The notes under the pieces are model-generated. The model saw nothing but the letters and a program-made list of their open reading frames with translations, was not told the DNA's origin and did no database searches. A stretch of 49,542 nucleotides of DNA from the NCBI GenBank assembly GCA_018266475.1, contig JAFEAI010000251.1, forward strand, positions 1 through 49,542. The letters are read 5' to 3'. The position numbers and the translations under genes were made by a program. The stretch is from Bacteroidota bacterium (GTDB lineage: Bacteria > Bacteroidota > Bacteroidia > Flavobacteriales_F > PHOS-HE28). This document shows positions 33,242-41,699 of the stretch, in pieces. Every line of letters begins with the position of its first letter. The stretch's first letter is position 1.

Positions 33242-36166
33242 ATGCAGCTACGCTTCCTTTCCGTTCCACTGCTCAGCGCAGTACTGGCCTTTTCCGCACA
33301 AGCGCAGAAGAGCTACACGTACACCTCCGTGCCCAACGACCCCATGCAGGTGCGCATTTACACCCTGGCCAACGGGCTTACGGTGTACCTCTCGCAGAAC
33401 AAGGACGAACCGCGCATACAAACCAACATCGCCGTGCGCGCGGGCAGCAAGAACGACCCGGATGATGCCACCGGCCTGGCCCACTACCTGGAGCACATGC
33501 TCTTCAAGGGCACGCACCAGATCGCCACGCTCGACTGGGCCACCGAAAGCGGATTCCTCGACCAGATCTCCGCCCTCTACGAAAAGCGCCGCACCGTCAC
33601 CGATGAACGCGAGCGCGCGCTCATCTATGCCCGCATCGACAGCCTCAGCAACGTGGCCGCCAAGTATGCCGCGCCCAACGAGTACGACAAGATGATCTCC
33701 TCCCTCGGCGCAAAGGGCACCAACGCCTACACCAGCACCGAGCAAACGGTGTACGTGAACGACATTCCTTCAAATGCGCAGGAGAAATGGATGATGATCG
33801 AATCCCTCCGCTTCCAGGACCTGGTGCTCCGCCTCTTCCACACCGAGCTGGAGGCCGTCTTCGAGGAGTTCAACCGCGGACAGGACAACGACTACCGCAA
33901 GGCCAACGAGGCCATGAACAGGGAGCTGTACAAGTTCCATCCCTACGGCACCCACACCACCATCGGCACCGGTGAAGACCTGAAGAACCCAAGCATGGTG
34001 AAGATCCACCAGTACTTCAACACCTACTACGTGCCAAACAACATGGCCATCATCATGGCCGGCGACCTCGATTATGACAGCACCATCGCCATGGTGGACA
34101 AATACTTCGGCGGATGGAAGGCCAAGCCCGTGCCCCCGTTCTCCTTCAAGCCCGAGGCGCCCATCACCAAGCCGGACACCCTCAGCGTGTACGGCCCCAT
34201 GGCGGGGTGGGTCACCATGGGCTGGCGCTTCGGTGGCACCAAGAGCGGCGATCCCATGATGCTGGACCTGATCGCCGGCCTGATGAGCAATGGCCAGGCC
34301 GGCCTCATCGACCTTGACCTCAAGCAAAAGCAGAGGGTGCTGGATGCTTATGCCTATTCCTCCGAGCAAGCGGATTACTCCGAGTTCACCCTGGGCGGCA
34401 ACCCCAAGCAGGGGCAAAGCCTTGCAGAGGTGCGCAACCTGCTGCTGCAGGAGCTCGACAAGTTGAAGAAGGGCCAGTTTGACGACTGGCTGCTGAAGGC
34501 CGTGGTGAACGACCAGCGCCAGCAGCGCATCCGGTACTGGAACGAGCAGAACGAGATGCGCGCCTATGCGCTCACCGATGCCTTCGTGCTGCAGAAGAAC
34601 TGGAACGACGTGGTGGACTACTTCGACCGCATGGGCAAGATCACCAAGGCCCAGGTGGTGGCCTTCGCCAAGGCCAACTTCAAGGACAACAGCGTCACCG
34701 TGTTCAAGCGCACCGGAGAGGACAAGAAGGTCTTCCACGTGGAGAAGCCCAAGATCACGCCATTGGACATCAACCGCGCCCGCCAAAGCGAGTGGTATAA
34801 GCAATGGATGGCCATCCCCGAGCAGCGCCTCAAGCCGCAGTTCGTGGATTATGCCACCGCCATTACGCGCCGCACCTTGGACCATGACATCCCCTTGGCC
34901 ATGATCCCCAACAAGAGCAACGACCTGTTCACCCTCGTACAGGTCCTGGACCTGGGCAACTACGACGACCCCAAGCTGAAAATGGCCGTGAACTACCTGC
35001 CGTATTTGGGCACGGCAAAGCGGACCGCGGCGGATTTTCAGAAGGAGTTTTTCAAGCTGGGCGTGAAGTTCGGCGTCTTCGCCGGGCAGGACCGCGTGTA
35101 TGTTTCACTCTCCGGCCTGGAGGAAAGTTTGCCGCAAGGGCTGGCCCTGGTGGAGGAACTGCTGGCGGGCCCCAAACCCGATGCCGCCGCCCTGGCCGAG
35201 CTGGTGAAGGACGAACTGAAGGAACGCAGCGACAACGTGAAGGACAAGAACAACATCCTGTACAGGGGCCTGATGAGCTACGCCCGGTATGGCGAGCGCT
35301 CACCGCTGCGCAACATCCTTTCCGCAGAGCAACTGAAGGCCGTGAAGGCCGAGGAGCTCATCGCCATGATCAAGGGGATCAATACCCATCACCACCGCTA
35401 CTTCTACTACGGGAAGCGCACGCCGGAAGAGGCGGTGGCGCTGCTGAACAAGGAGCACAAAACCCCGTCCATTCTCCAAGGCTGGATGCAGCCGGATCCC
35501 TACGTGGAGCTGCCCACGGAGCAGGACCAGGTGTACTATGTGAACTACGACATGGTGCAGACCGAGCTGATGCTCATGAGCAAGGACGAGAAGTTCAACG
35601 TGGCCAACATGCCCTATGCGTCGCTGTTCAATGAGTACTTCGGGTCGGGCCTCAGCAGCATCGTTTTCCAGGAGATCCGGGAAGGCAAGGCACTGGCCTA
35701 TTCCGCATACGCGGCCTATACCATGCCGGCCAAGAAGGAGGAAAGCAGCTACGTGCGCGCCTACGTGGGCACCCAGGCGGACAAGCTGGGCGACGCCGAA
35801 GCAGCGCTCAGCAACCTGATGAACAAAATGCCCGCCGATGAGGCCATGTTCGGCGGAAGCCGTGATGCGGCGCTGAAGAAGATCGAAAGCAGCCGCACCA
35901 CCAAGGAGGACATCTACTGGAGCTGGGAATCCCTCCAGCGGAGGGGCCTCACCGAGGATGTGAACGCGATCGTCTATCCCCTTATCCAGAAAGGCGATCT
36001 TGCCGGGCTGGAACAGTTCTTCAACGCACACATCAAGGGCCGCCACTATACCTACCTCGCCATCGGCAAGGAAGGCACCCTGGACCTGAAAGCCCTGGAA
36101 AAGCTGGGCCCGGTGAAGAAGTTGACCCTCAAGGACCTCTTCGGGTACGACGGCACCGAACAGTAG
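33242..36166 (+). CDS. Secreted M16-family zinc peptidase (two-domain, pitrilysin-like)
   Basis: A 974-residue exported peptidase with a signal peptide (MQLRFLSVPLLSAVLAFSAQA). The inverted zinc motif HYLEH is at residues 81-85 and the third ligand is likely Glu204 in the segment LEAVFEEFNRGQD. The spacing is longer than usual because of a helical insertion around residues 100-160, seen in other Bacteroidota members. The second half has inactive M16 domains (FQEIREGKALAYSAYAAYT near 810). It probably degrades peptides in the periplasm. Met at 33242 is chosen for the signal peptide. A strong terminator follows. Confidence 0.92.
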   Translation: MQLRFLSVPLLSAVLAFSAQAQKSYTYTSVPNDPMQVRIYTLANGLTVYLSQNKDEPRIQTNIAVRAGSKNDPDDATGLAHYLEHMLFKGTHQIATLDWATESGFLDQISALYEKRRTVTDERERALIYARIDSLSNVAAKYAAPNEYDKMISSLGAKGTNAYTSTEQTVYVNDIPSNAQEKWMMIESLRFQDLVLRLFHTELEAVFEEFNRGQDNDYRKANEAMNRELYKFHPYGTHTTIGTGEDLKNPSMVKIHQYFNTYYVPNNMAIIMAGDLDYDSTIAMVDKYFGGWKAKPVPPFSFKPEAPITKPDTLSVYGPMAGWVTMGWRFGGTKSGDPMMLDLIAGLMSNGQAGLIDLDLKQKQRVLDAYAYSSEQADYSEFTLGGNPKQGQSLAEVRNLLLQELDKLKKGQFDDWLLKAVVNDQRQQRIRYWNEQNEMRAYALTDAFVLQKNWNDVVDYFDRMGKITKAQVVAFAKANFKDNSVTVFKRTGEDKKVFHVEKPKITPLDINRARQSEWYKQWMAIPEQRLKPQFVDYATAITRRTLDHDIPLAMIPNKSNDLFTLVQVLDLGNYDDPKLKMAVNYLPYLGTAKRTAADFQKEFFKLGVKFGVFAGQDRVYVSLSGLEESLPQGLALVEELLAGPKPDAAALAELVKDELKERSDNVKDKNNILYRGLMSYARYGERSPLRNILSAEQLKAVKAEELIAMIKGINTHHHRYFYYGKRTPEEAVALLNKEHKTPSILQGWMQPDPYVELPTEQDQVYYVNYDMVQTELMLMSKDEKFNVANMPYASLFNEYFGSGLSSIVFQEIREGKALAYSAYAAYTMPAKKEESSYVRAYVGTQADKLGDAEAALSNLMNKMPADEAMFGGSRDAALKKIESSRTTKEDIYWSWESLQRRGLTEDVNAIVYPLIQKGDLAGLEQFFNAHIKGRHYTYLAIGKEGTLDLKALEKLGPVKKLTLKDLFGYDGTEQ

Positions 36167-36183
36167 GGGCGCGTTACCTGCGG

Positions 36184-36218
36184 AAACGGCGGGCGCTTGT
36201 GCCCGCCGTTTCTGTTTT
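36184..36218. terminator. Bidirectional terminator after the M16 peptidase gene
   Basis: A perfect 11-bp stem, AAACGGCGGGC (36184-36194) and GCCCGCCGTTT (36201-36211), six-base loop GCTTGT, followed by CTGTTTT. It separates the convergent peptidase and Ig-like cargo genes. Confidence 0.88.
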
Positions 36219-36227
36219 GCAGATCGT

Positions 36228-37256
36228 TCAATGCACCAGCACCACCTTCACGGGTGGCCAACTGCGGTCCTGCGCGGCCAACACATAGTTGCCGGCGGGC
36301 AAGTTCTTCATGCCGATCTCCTGTTCGCGGGATGCCGGGATGGACCCGGACAGCACGGGCCTGCCCACCATGTCCAGCAGCAACCACCTGCTGCCGGGCA
36401 CAAGGGCGGCGGGCCAAGTGATGGTGAGCTGGTCGGTGGCGGGGTTGGGGGCAATGGCCGGTTGTTTCGGCGCCACGGGCCCGATGCCGAAGGCCAGCCA
36501 CGGGTCGGACGGGCCCTGGCACGGCAGTCCGTAGTCCACCACTGCCGTATAGGGGCCTGAACTCAGGGGGGTGATGCAATTCGTTGTGGCCAACGGCTGG
36601 CCTGCCAGGTACCACTGGGTGGAATTGCCGGTGGGATACACGCAGATCTGGTCGCCCATGGGAATGATCTCCGGGCGGGCCATGGGCAGGAACTGCACAT
36701 CAATGTCCACGCCGATGCCCATCACGGAATTGGGGCACGTTGCGGGAGCGGCCTGCGCGGTATACGTGCCGGAAGTGGTGATCACCAGCGTGGGTGAGGT
36801 TTCACCCGGCATTACCGCCCCGTTGCGCATCCAGGCGATGTGCTGTGTGTAGCCCGGCGACAGGGTGAGGGTGAGCGTATCCCCTTCGCAGAACTGCACC
36901 TCGGGCCCGGAGGAGATGGGCTCATCCCCGCCGTGGATCACGGACGGGGGCAGGAAGACCCAGCCGTCCACCAGCACCGCGGCGGCGGCTGCCGTGCAAC
37001 CGTCCAATGTGGCGGAAACCGTGAAGCTGGAGCCCGCATCGGCTGCTTGGTGAACGGTAAGGGTTTGGTGCGTGGCACCGGGGATCGCCGTCTCGTCCTT
37101 GTACCATTGGTAGGCATCGTAGGCCTCCGTGGTGAGCACGGCCGTATCGCCGGGGCACAAGATCACATTGTCGGGGCTTACGGTGGGAGTGAAGGGGCAT
37201 TGGGCCAGCATGGCGGTGGTGGCCATGCCAATGAAGGAGGTAATGAGGAAGCGCAT
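36228..37256 (-). CDS. Secreted Ig-like/PKD-like T9SS cargo protein
   Basis: A 342-residue exported protein: signal peptide (MRFLITSFIGMATTAMLAQ), three Ig-like modules with the pattern LCPGDTAVLTTEAYDAYQWY, FCEGDTLTLTLSPGYTQHIAWMRNG and the QICVYPTGNSTQWYLAG region, each with paired cysteines, and a T9SS sorting domain (IAPNPATDQLTITW, LLDMVGRPVLSG, LPAGNYVLAAQD). It may be an adhesin or binding protein; no enzyme domain is present. Met at 37256 is chosen over the longer frame to 37313. Confidence 0.83.
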   Translation of the reverse strand: MRFLITSFIGMATTAMLAQCPFTPTVSPDNVILCPGDTAVLTTEAYDAYQWYKDETAIPGATHQTLTVHQAADAGSSFTVSATLDGCTAAAAAVLVDGWVFLPPSVIHGGDEPISSGPEVQFCEGDTLTLTLSPGYTQHIAWMRNGAVMPGETSPTLVITTSGTYTAQAAPATCPNSVMGIGVDIDVQFLPMARPEIIPMGDQICVYPTGNSTQWYLAGQPLATTNCITPLSSGPYTAVVDYGLPCQGPSDPWLAFGIGPVAPKQPAIAPNPATDQLTITWPAALVPGSRWLLLDMVGRPVLSGSIPASREQEIGMKNLPAGNYVLAAQDRSWPPVKVVLVH

Positions 37257-37364
37257 GGTTGCTGGATCGGGTTTGTGAATGCCGGGGCCGGATCGGCCCT
37301 TGGACAGGAACAAGACAGAAGTACACCCGGTTCGCGTTGCTTGCGCGCGTGGGAAAATGGCCGG

Positions 37365-38987
37365 TCAATGCGCCACCAGGCGGAACGCATCCCCGTCAAA
37401 CATGCCGAGGTCGCTCATTTTCAAGTGCGGGATCACCAGCAGGGCCATGAAGCTCAAGGTCATGTATGGTGCGCCCAGCGTGGAGCCCAACGCCTTGGCC
37501 TGGGCATCGATCTTCGAGTAGGCCCGGGCCACTTCGTAGGCGTCGGCATCGGTCATGATGCCGGCCACGGGCAGCGGCAGGATGTTGGTGCTGGCCCCGT
37601 CCGCAAGGCTTACGCCGCCGCGTGCTTCAATGATCAAGTTGATCGCCGCGCACAGGTCATCATCATTGGTGCCCACCGCCACGATGTTGTGGCTGTCATG
37701 CGCCACGCTGCCCGCGATGGCCCCGCGTTTCAAGCCGAAGTGCTTGATCCAACCCAAGGCGGGAGGAGCGTCCTTGTAGCGGTTCACCACGGCGATCTTC
37801 AGCAGGTCGCGTGCGGGGTCGGCAATGGCCAGGCCGTTTTCAACCTTGGGGGCCATGCGCTCCTTGCCGGTGATCAGTTGCCCATCAAGCGCGGTGATCG
37901 CAAGCAATTCATCCCCGGTGGCGGGCACTGCGAAGTCCTTTGGAATTTTCGGTGTGCAGTTGAACCGGTTCGGTTGCCCTTCCGGCATGCGGGCGAGCAG
38001 GCTGCGGCCATTCTCGGCCACCAGGTTCCCGTTCAGATAGGTCTGCCGCACGCGGAATTTCACCAGGTCCTCCACCACGATCAGGTCTGCTGCATCGCCC
38101 TCGCGGAGCCTGCCGATGGGCAGCTTGTAGTGCTCCACGGGGTTTACACAGGCCGCCTGCAGCACCTTGTACACATCGATGCCCTTGGCCACGGCCCTTG
38201 CGCACAGGTCGTTGATGTGGCCCTCCACCAGGCTGTCCGGGTGTTTGTCATCACTGCAGAACATCATCTCCGTTGGATGGTCGCGCAGCAGGTCGATCAA
38301 GGCCTCGAAGTTCTTTGCCGCGCTGCCCTCGCGGATCAGGATCTTCATGCCGTGCTTCAACTTGTCCAACGCTTCCTCTGCCGTGAAGCATTCGTGGTCC
38401 GTGCTGATGCCTGCGGCGATGTAGCGCCGGGCCTCCTCGCCGCGCAGTCCGGGCGCATGGCCGTCCACGGGCTTCCCCAGCCGGTGCGCATGGGCGATCT
38501 TGGCAAGCACTTCCGCATCGCCGTGCAGCACGCCGGGGAAGTTCATCATCTCGCTCAGGTAAAGGATCTCCGGTTGCTCCAAGAGTGCGCCAACTTGTGC
38601 CGCATCAATGGAATCCCCCGCTGTTTCAAACACCGTGGCGGGCACGCAGCTTGGCGCGCCGAAGAAGAAGTGGAAGGGCGTTTTCTTCCCGTTTGCGATC
38701 ATGAACGCCACGCCTTCCACGCCCAGCACATTGCCGATCTCGTGCGGGTCGCTTACCGTGGCCACGGTGCCGTGCGTTACCGCCAGGCGCGCAAATTCAC
38801 TGGGGATGAGCATGCTGCTTTCCACATGTACGTGCGCATCCACGAAGCCGGGAAGGATGAAGCCCTGCACCGCCTCATTGATTTCCTTGATCCACGCAAT
38901 GCGCCCATGCTCAACGGCCACTTCCGCCGCATACATGCGGCGTGCAGGAATGTCCACGAGGTTCCCACGGATCACTGGTGTTGCCAT
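37365..38987 (-). CDS. ade: Adenine deaminase
   Basis: A 540-residue amidohydrolase that converts adenine to hypoxanthine in purine salvage. [14 protein letters not shown] near residue 50 holds the metal-binding His pair, then [10 protein letters not shown] near 82, PGVLHGDAE near 150, DGHAPGL near 174, STDHECFT near 193 and [15 protein letters not shown] near 240. The C-terminal small domain includes the DSHN segment ([13 protein letters not shown]) near 425. Length is normal. I use Met at 38987 (MATPVIRGN); the upstream Met at 39014 would translate the end of the MITE-like element. No partner gene is adjacent. Confidence 0.93.
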   Translation of the reverse strand: MATPVIRGNLVDIPARRMYAAEVAVEHGRIAWIKEINEAVQGFILPGFVDAHVHVESSMLIPSEFARLAVTHGTVATVSDPHEIGNVLGVEGVAFMIANGKKTPFHFFFGAPSCVPATVFETAGDSIDAAQVGALLEQPEILYLSEMMNFPGVLHGDAEVLAKIAHAHRLGKPVDGHAPGLRGEEARRYIAAGISTDHECFTAEEALDKLKHGMKILIREGSAAKNFEALIDLLRDHPTEMMFCSDDKHPDSLVEGHINDLCARAVAKGIDVYKVLQAACVNPVEHYKLPIGRLREGDAADLIVVEDLVKFRVRQTYLNGNLVAENGRSLLARMPEGQPNRFNCTPKIPKDFAVPATGDELLAITALDGQLITGKERMAPKVENGLAIADPARDLLKIAVVNRYKDAPPALGWIKHFGLKRGAIAGSVAHDSHNIVAVGTNDDDLCAAINLIIEARGGVSLADGASTNILPLPVAGIMTDADAYEVARAYSKIDAQAKALGSTLGAPYMTLSFMALLVIPHLKMSDLGMFDGDAFRLVAH

Positions 38988-38996
38988 GCCTACAAA

Positions 38997-39133
38997 GTAA
39001 TACCAATGTGACATTCGGATCGGTCCAAGGGACGATCCGAATGTCTACAGTGGTAAATGCCGTGTGTACAAGCAAATGGTCGGAACGGTGCGAAGCCGAA
39101 ATCCGACCATATTGCTTGTCACAACGGTATAAC
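38997..39133. mobile_element. MITE-like palindromic element upstream of ade
   Basis: A 137-bp non-coding element with terminal inverted repeats of 17 bp, 14 identical (38997-39013 GTAATACCAATGTGACA; 39117-39133 the inverse of GTTATACCGTTGTGACA). Inside are two long adjacent hairpins: 39001-39055, whose core is a perfect 12-bp pair ACATTCGGATCG/CGATCCGAATGT, and 39057-39130, with 24 paired positions interrupted by three single-base bulges and a 17-nt loop. No transposase or clear target duplication. It could be a MITE, a REP-type unit or a regulatory RNA structure in the ade leader. Confidence 0.65.
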
Positions 39134-39151
39134 GCAGGATGAAGCGTGGGC

Positions 39152-40219
39152 TCAGCGGTTCCCAATGCCCGGCGCAGGTGTGCTGCCCTGGCGAGCTCCA
39201 TACCGCTTCCACATCCGGTGCGCCATCCCCAGGAAGGTGACGCTCCATGCCAGCCATGCTATGCGCAGAAAGACCCACGAGACGGTTTGCAGCACAGGCA
39301 GCTGCAGCATGTCCGCGAGCTCCCATGTGCAAAGCGTGTACACCCCCAGCGGAAACACGAGCGACCATTGGCCGGCTTGGTACCGCAGCGGGATGATGGT
39401 GTAGCGCCACACTTCCAGGATGAGGATCACCGGGATCCACCAGGTGCCGGCCACCCAAAAGAAGGCGCTGCCCAGCTTCAGCATGGGAATGAAGTCCGTG
39501 TAGATGCCGTGGCGGGCCATGGCATCCGCAAGCATGGTGCCGGCCAACGTGGTGATGGCCGCTGCGCCCATGTCGATCCAGTAGCTGGGTTTGAACTCAT
39601 CGGCGCGCATGTGGAAGAAGGCGGTGCGGTGGAAGATCATGCCGATGACCACCACATAGAACAGGCCGCCGAGCAAGTACAGGAAGAGCGCTGCAAAAAG
39701 CGCATGGCGCAGATGGGGCGCAACAAGGGGCGCAAGCAAACAGGCCAGGATGGACAAGGCTTGTGCGGCCACCACGAACAGCAGCCACGTGCCGTTGATG
39801 CCATGCGCGAGGCCGGGCTTTTTGGGGCTGATGGTGACCAGGATGAAGAACGTATAGGAAAGGAGGAGCCACACGATGAACGCAACGGCCCAGAGTGCAA
39901 GAACGGTGAAGGCCCCGGAAGCCATCAGCATTTGTTCGGTGCCGAGGATGCAAAGCGCGGCAACCACGGTAAGGAACCCCGCCCCCTTGCCGGGCGCTGC
40001 AAGGTCAGCGCGGAAGTGCGGGAAGAAGAAGACCACGCGCAGCAGGAGCAGAAGCCCGAGCACCGCGAGCTCAACCTTGTTCAGCCCGAACAGGAAATGT
40101 GCAATGCCCTCATTGCCCAAGGCATGCGAGGCCAATGCCAAGGCGCCCGTGGACATCGGCAACCCGAAGTAGGCGGGGGCCAGGGTTTGGATGTCCGGTC
40201 TCAGCGCACGGAGATGCAT
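39152..40219 (-). CDS. TDT/SLAC1-TehA family membrane channel or transporter
   Basis: A roughly 355-residue protein with about ten hydrophobic segments. LAPAYFGLPMSTGALALASH near the N-terminus matches the FGxxMGTG-like opening of the tellurite-resistance/dicarboxylate transporter family (SLAC1, TehA), and a later helix contains WWIPVILILEVWRY. It may conduct anions or export a small acid; the ion is unknown. The start could also be 40267, which adds 16 basic residues. It lies between the desaturase gene and the MITE-like element, all on the minus strand. Confidence 0.75.
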   Translation of the reverse strand: MHLRALRPDIQTLAPAYFGLPMSTGALALASHALGNEGIAHFLFGLNKVELAVLGLLLLLRVVFFFPHFRADLAAPGKGAGFLTVVAALCILGTEQMLMASGAFTVLALWAVAFIVWLLLSYTFFILVTISPKKPGLAHGINGTWLLFVVAAQALSILACLLAPLVAPHLRHALFAALFLYLLGGLFYVVVIGMIFHRTAFFHMRADEFKPSYWIDMGAAAITTLAGTMLADAMARHGIYTDFIPMLKLGSAFFWVAGTWWIPVILILEVWRYTIIPLRYQAGQWSLVFPLGVYTLCTWELADMLQLPVLQTVSWVFLRIAWLAWSVTFLGMAHRMWKRYGARQGSTPAPGIGNR

Positions 40220-40298
40220 CAGGCGGATGGGGCGTTTGCGATGTTTCCCGAAGGGTGGAACAACCACGGACCGGGTTTTGATCGGGACCCACGCCGGG

Positions 40299-41030
40299 TC
40301 AGGCCTCCTTCCGCAAGCGGATGATGCCCACCGCGTTCAACCCCCGGATCACCGGCCAGGTGGGATCGAACTCCCACCATTTGGTGCTGAAGTTGGCGCG
40401 GGCCGCATGCGTGTGGTGGTTGTTGTGCAATCCTTCGCCCAGCATGATCACGTCCAGCGGCATCAGGTTCTTGCTGGTGTTGTCCGTGGGGTAGTTCACG
40501 TAGCCGTACTTGTGTGCGTACCAGTTGATGATCATGCCGTGCAGCGGACCCATCACGAACTGCAAGGGGAGGAACAGCCACTGCCACCACGCCGTGGCAA
40601 AGGCGGCATAGAAAGCCGTGTACAGCAGGCCCCAGGCAATGCGCGAGATCCAGCTTTCGCCGATCACCTCCATCGTCTTCCAGTGCGGCAGGTCGCGGGT
40701 GAAGCGTTCCTCGGGCTGCTTCGTGCCATATAGCAGGCCGTTGTACCAGCCGGCCGTCTTCCACATCATCTTGAAAGGGTTGTCATCAAACTTCGGTGAG
40801 TGGGGATCTTTTTCCGTGTCGGCATATACGTGGTGGGCGCGGTGCATCATGCCGTACACGGCGGGGTTCAGGTAGCTGCTGCCCTGGGCCAGCCAGGTGA
40901 GCACATGGAACGCCTTCTCCCAGAAGGGACTCATGGTGAACATCCGATGTGCCGAATAGCGGTGCAGGAAGAAGGTCTGCACGAAGAGCGACAGGTACCA
41001 GTGGAGGATGAAGAAGAGCACGATGGTCAT
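40299..41030 (-). CDS. Membrane fatty-acid (acyl-CoA delta-9 type) desaturase
   Basis: A 243-residue integral-membrane di-iron enzyme that introduces a double bond into an acyl chain, tuning membrane fluidity. The three histidine boxes are clear: HRYSAH (residues 23-28), HRAHH (63-67) and HNNHH near 202-206. It is short for the family but no box is missing; the N-terminal helix pair is trimmed. A -7 element lies seven bases before the start codon, so the mRNA is probably leaderless. The likely substrate is an acyl-CoA or acyl-lipid. Confidence 0.92.
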   Translation of the reverse strand: MTIVLFFILHWYLSLFVQTFFLHRYSAHRMFTMSPFWEKAFHVLTWLAQGSSYLNPAVYGMMHRAHHVYADTEKDPHSPKFDDNPFKMMWKTAGWYNGLLYGTKQPEERFTRDLPHWKTMEVIGESWISRIAWGLLYTAFYAAFATAWWQWLFLPLQFVMGPLHGMIINWYAHKYGYVNYPTDNTSKNLMPLDVIMLGEGLHNNHHTHAARANFSTKWWEFDPTWPVIRGLNAVGIIRLRKEA

Positions 41031-41037
41031 GGGCCTG

Positions 41038-41045
41038 CAAAGGTA
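41038..41045 (-). promoter_or_regulatory. -7 promoter element of the desaturase gene
   Basis: Minus-strand TACCTTTG matches TAnnTTTG exactly and ends seven bases before the ATG, predicting a leaderless or near-leaderless transcript. Confidence 0.5.
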
Positions 41046-41170
41046 CCTCCGGGCCTTGGCGCAGGTTGCCGGTGTTGCCGAAAGGTGAAGTGTGGGCTAA
41101 TTCACCGGAACCGCACAAGACTTCATCCGTCCTTCGCATTGGGATGATGCGGATGCTGTCGCTTTGCGGC

Positions 41171-41632
41171 ATGAAAACAAACAAGCACATACGAAAACGG
41201 CACGCGCTCCAGTTGGTCAAACGGTCCGTTGCCGCAGCGGCCCTCCTGGGCTGCATGAACATGGCCCAGGCACAGGAAGGTGCATTGGCCACGGTCGCCA
41301 ACGGCTTCCATGGCCTTTCCCCGAATGTGGAACTGGCCCGGGTGGTGAAGGCCGGCACGGCATCTCGCATGAAGCCGATATCGGACGACGGGCGCGGTGG
41401 TGATGCACTACGACCAGTGGCGCAGCTGATCTTCGCATTGGAAAGTGACCGCGACCGGCGGATCACGGTGGAGGTTTTCAATGAGCAAGGCCGGACGGTG
41501 CAGCACACAGTGCTGTCGGCCCGCCAGGGAAGGAACGCATTGGCCATGAATGTGGACCGCTTGCGCGAAGGCCGCTACGTAGCCTTGGTACACGAGGGAG
41601 CCAGTGCGAGGATCGTGCGTTTCCGGCGGTAA
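41171..41632 (+). CDS. Small secreted protein with T9SS-tail-like fold
   Basis: A 153-residue protein with a long, basic signal peptide (residues about 1-34, ending MNMAQAQ) and a C-terminal 75-residue segment that follows the strand pattern of T9SS sorting domains (ITVEVFNEQGRTVQHTVL, NVDRLREGRYVALVHEG, ending RIVRFRR) but lacks the NP motif. Between them is only a 45-residue low-complexity stretch, so almost nothing but signal and tail is present. Alternative Met codons at 41144 and 41147 exist. Function unknown. Confidence 0.68.
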   Translation: MKTNKHIRKRHALQLVKRSVAAAALLGCMNMAQAQEGALATVANGFHGLSPNVELARVVKAGTASRMKPISDDGRGGDALRPVAQLIFALESDRDRRITVEVFNEQGRTVQHTVLSARQGRNALAMNVDRLREGRYVALVHEGASARIVRFRR

Positions 41633-41659
41633 GCATATTCTCCTTGCATGCCATGAACT

Positions 41660-41682
41660 GCCGGCCAAGAGGTCGGCTTTCT
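41660..41682 (+). terminator. Terminator of the small secreted-protein gene
   Basis: Stem GCCGGCC (41660-41666) with GGTCGGC (41671-41677), one G-U pair, loop AAGA, followed by TTTCT, between convergent genes. Confidence 0.6.
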
Positions 41683-41699
41683 CATGTTGGTGCCTTGGC

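Noticed and set aside
37360-37395. AATGCGCCACCAGGCGG resembling the repeat hairpin at 1866 and 28032
   Set aside because: It lies in the last codons of ade, the arms do not pair fully, and the flanking ATCCGTG units are missing.
38997-39133. Reading the palindromic element as an integron attC site
   Set aside because: No integrase, no cassette array and no core-site pair of the expected form; terminal inverted repeats fit a MITE-like unit better.
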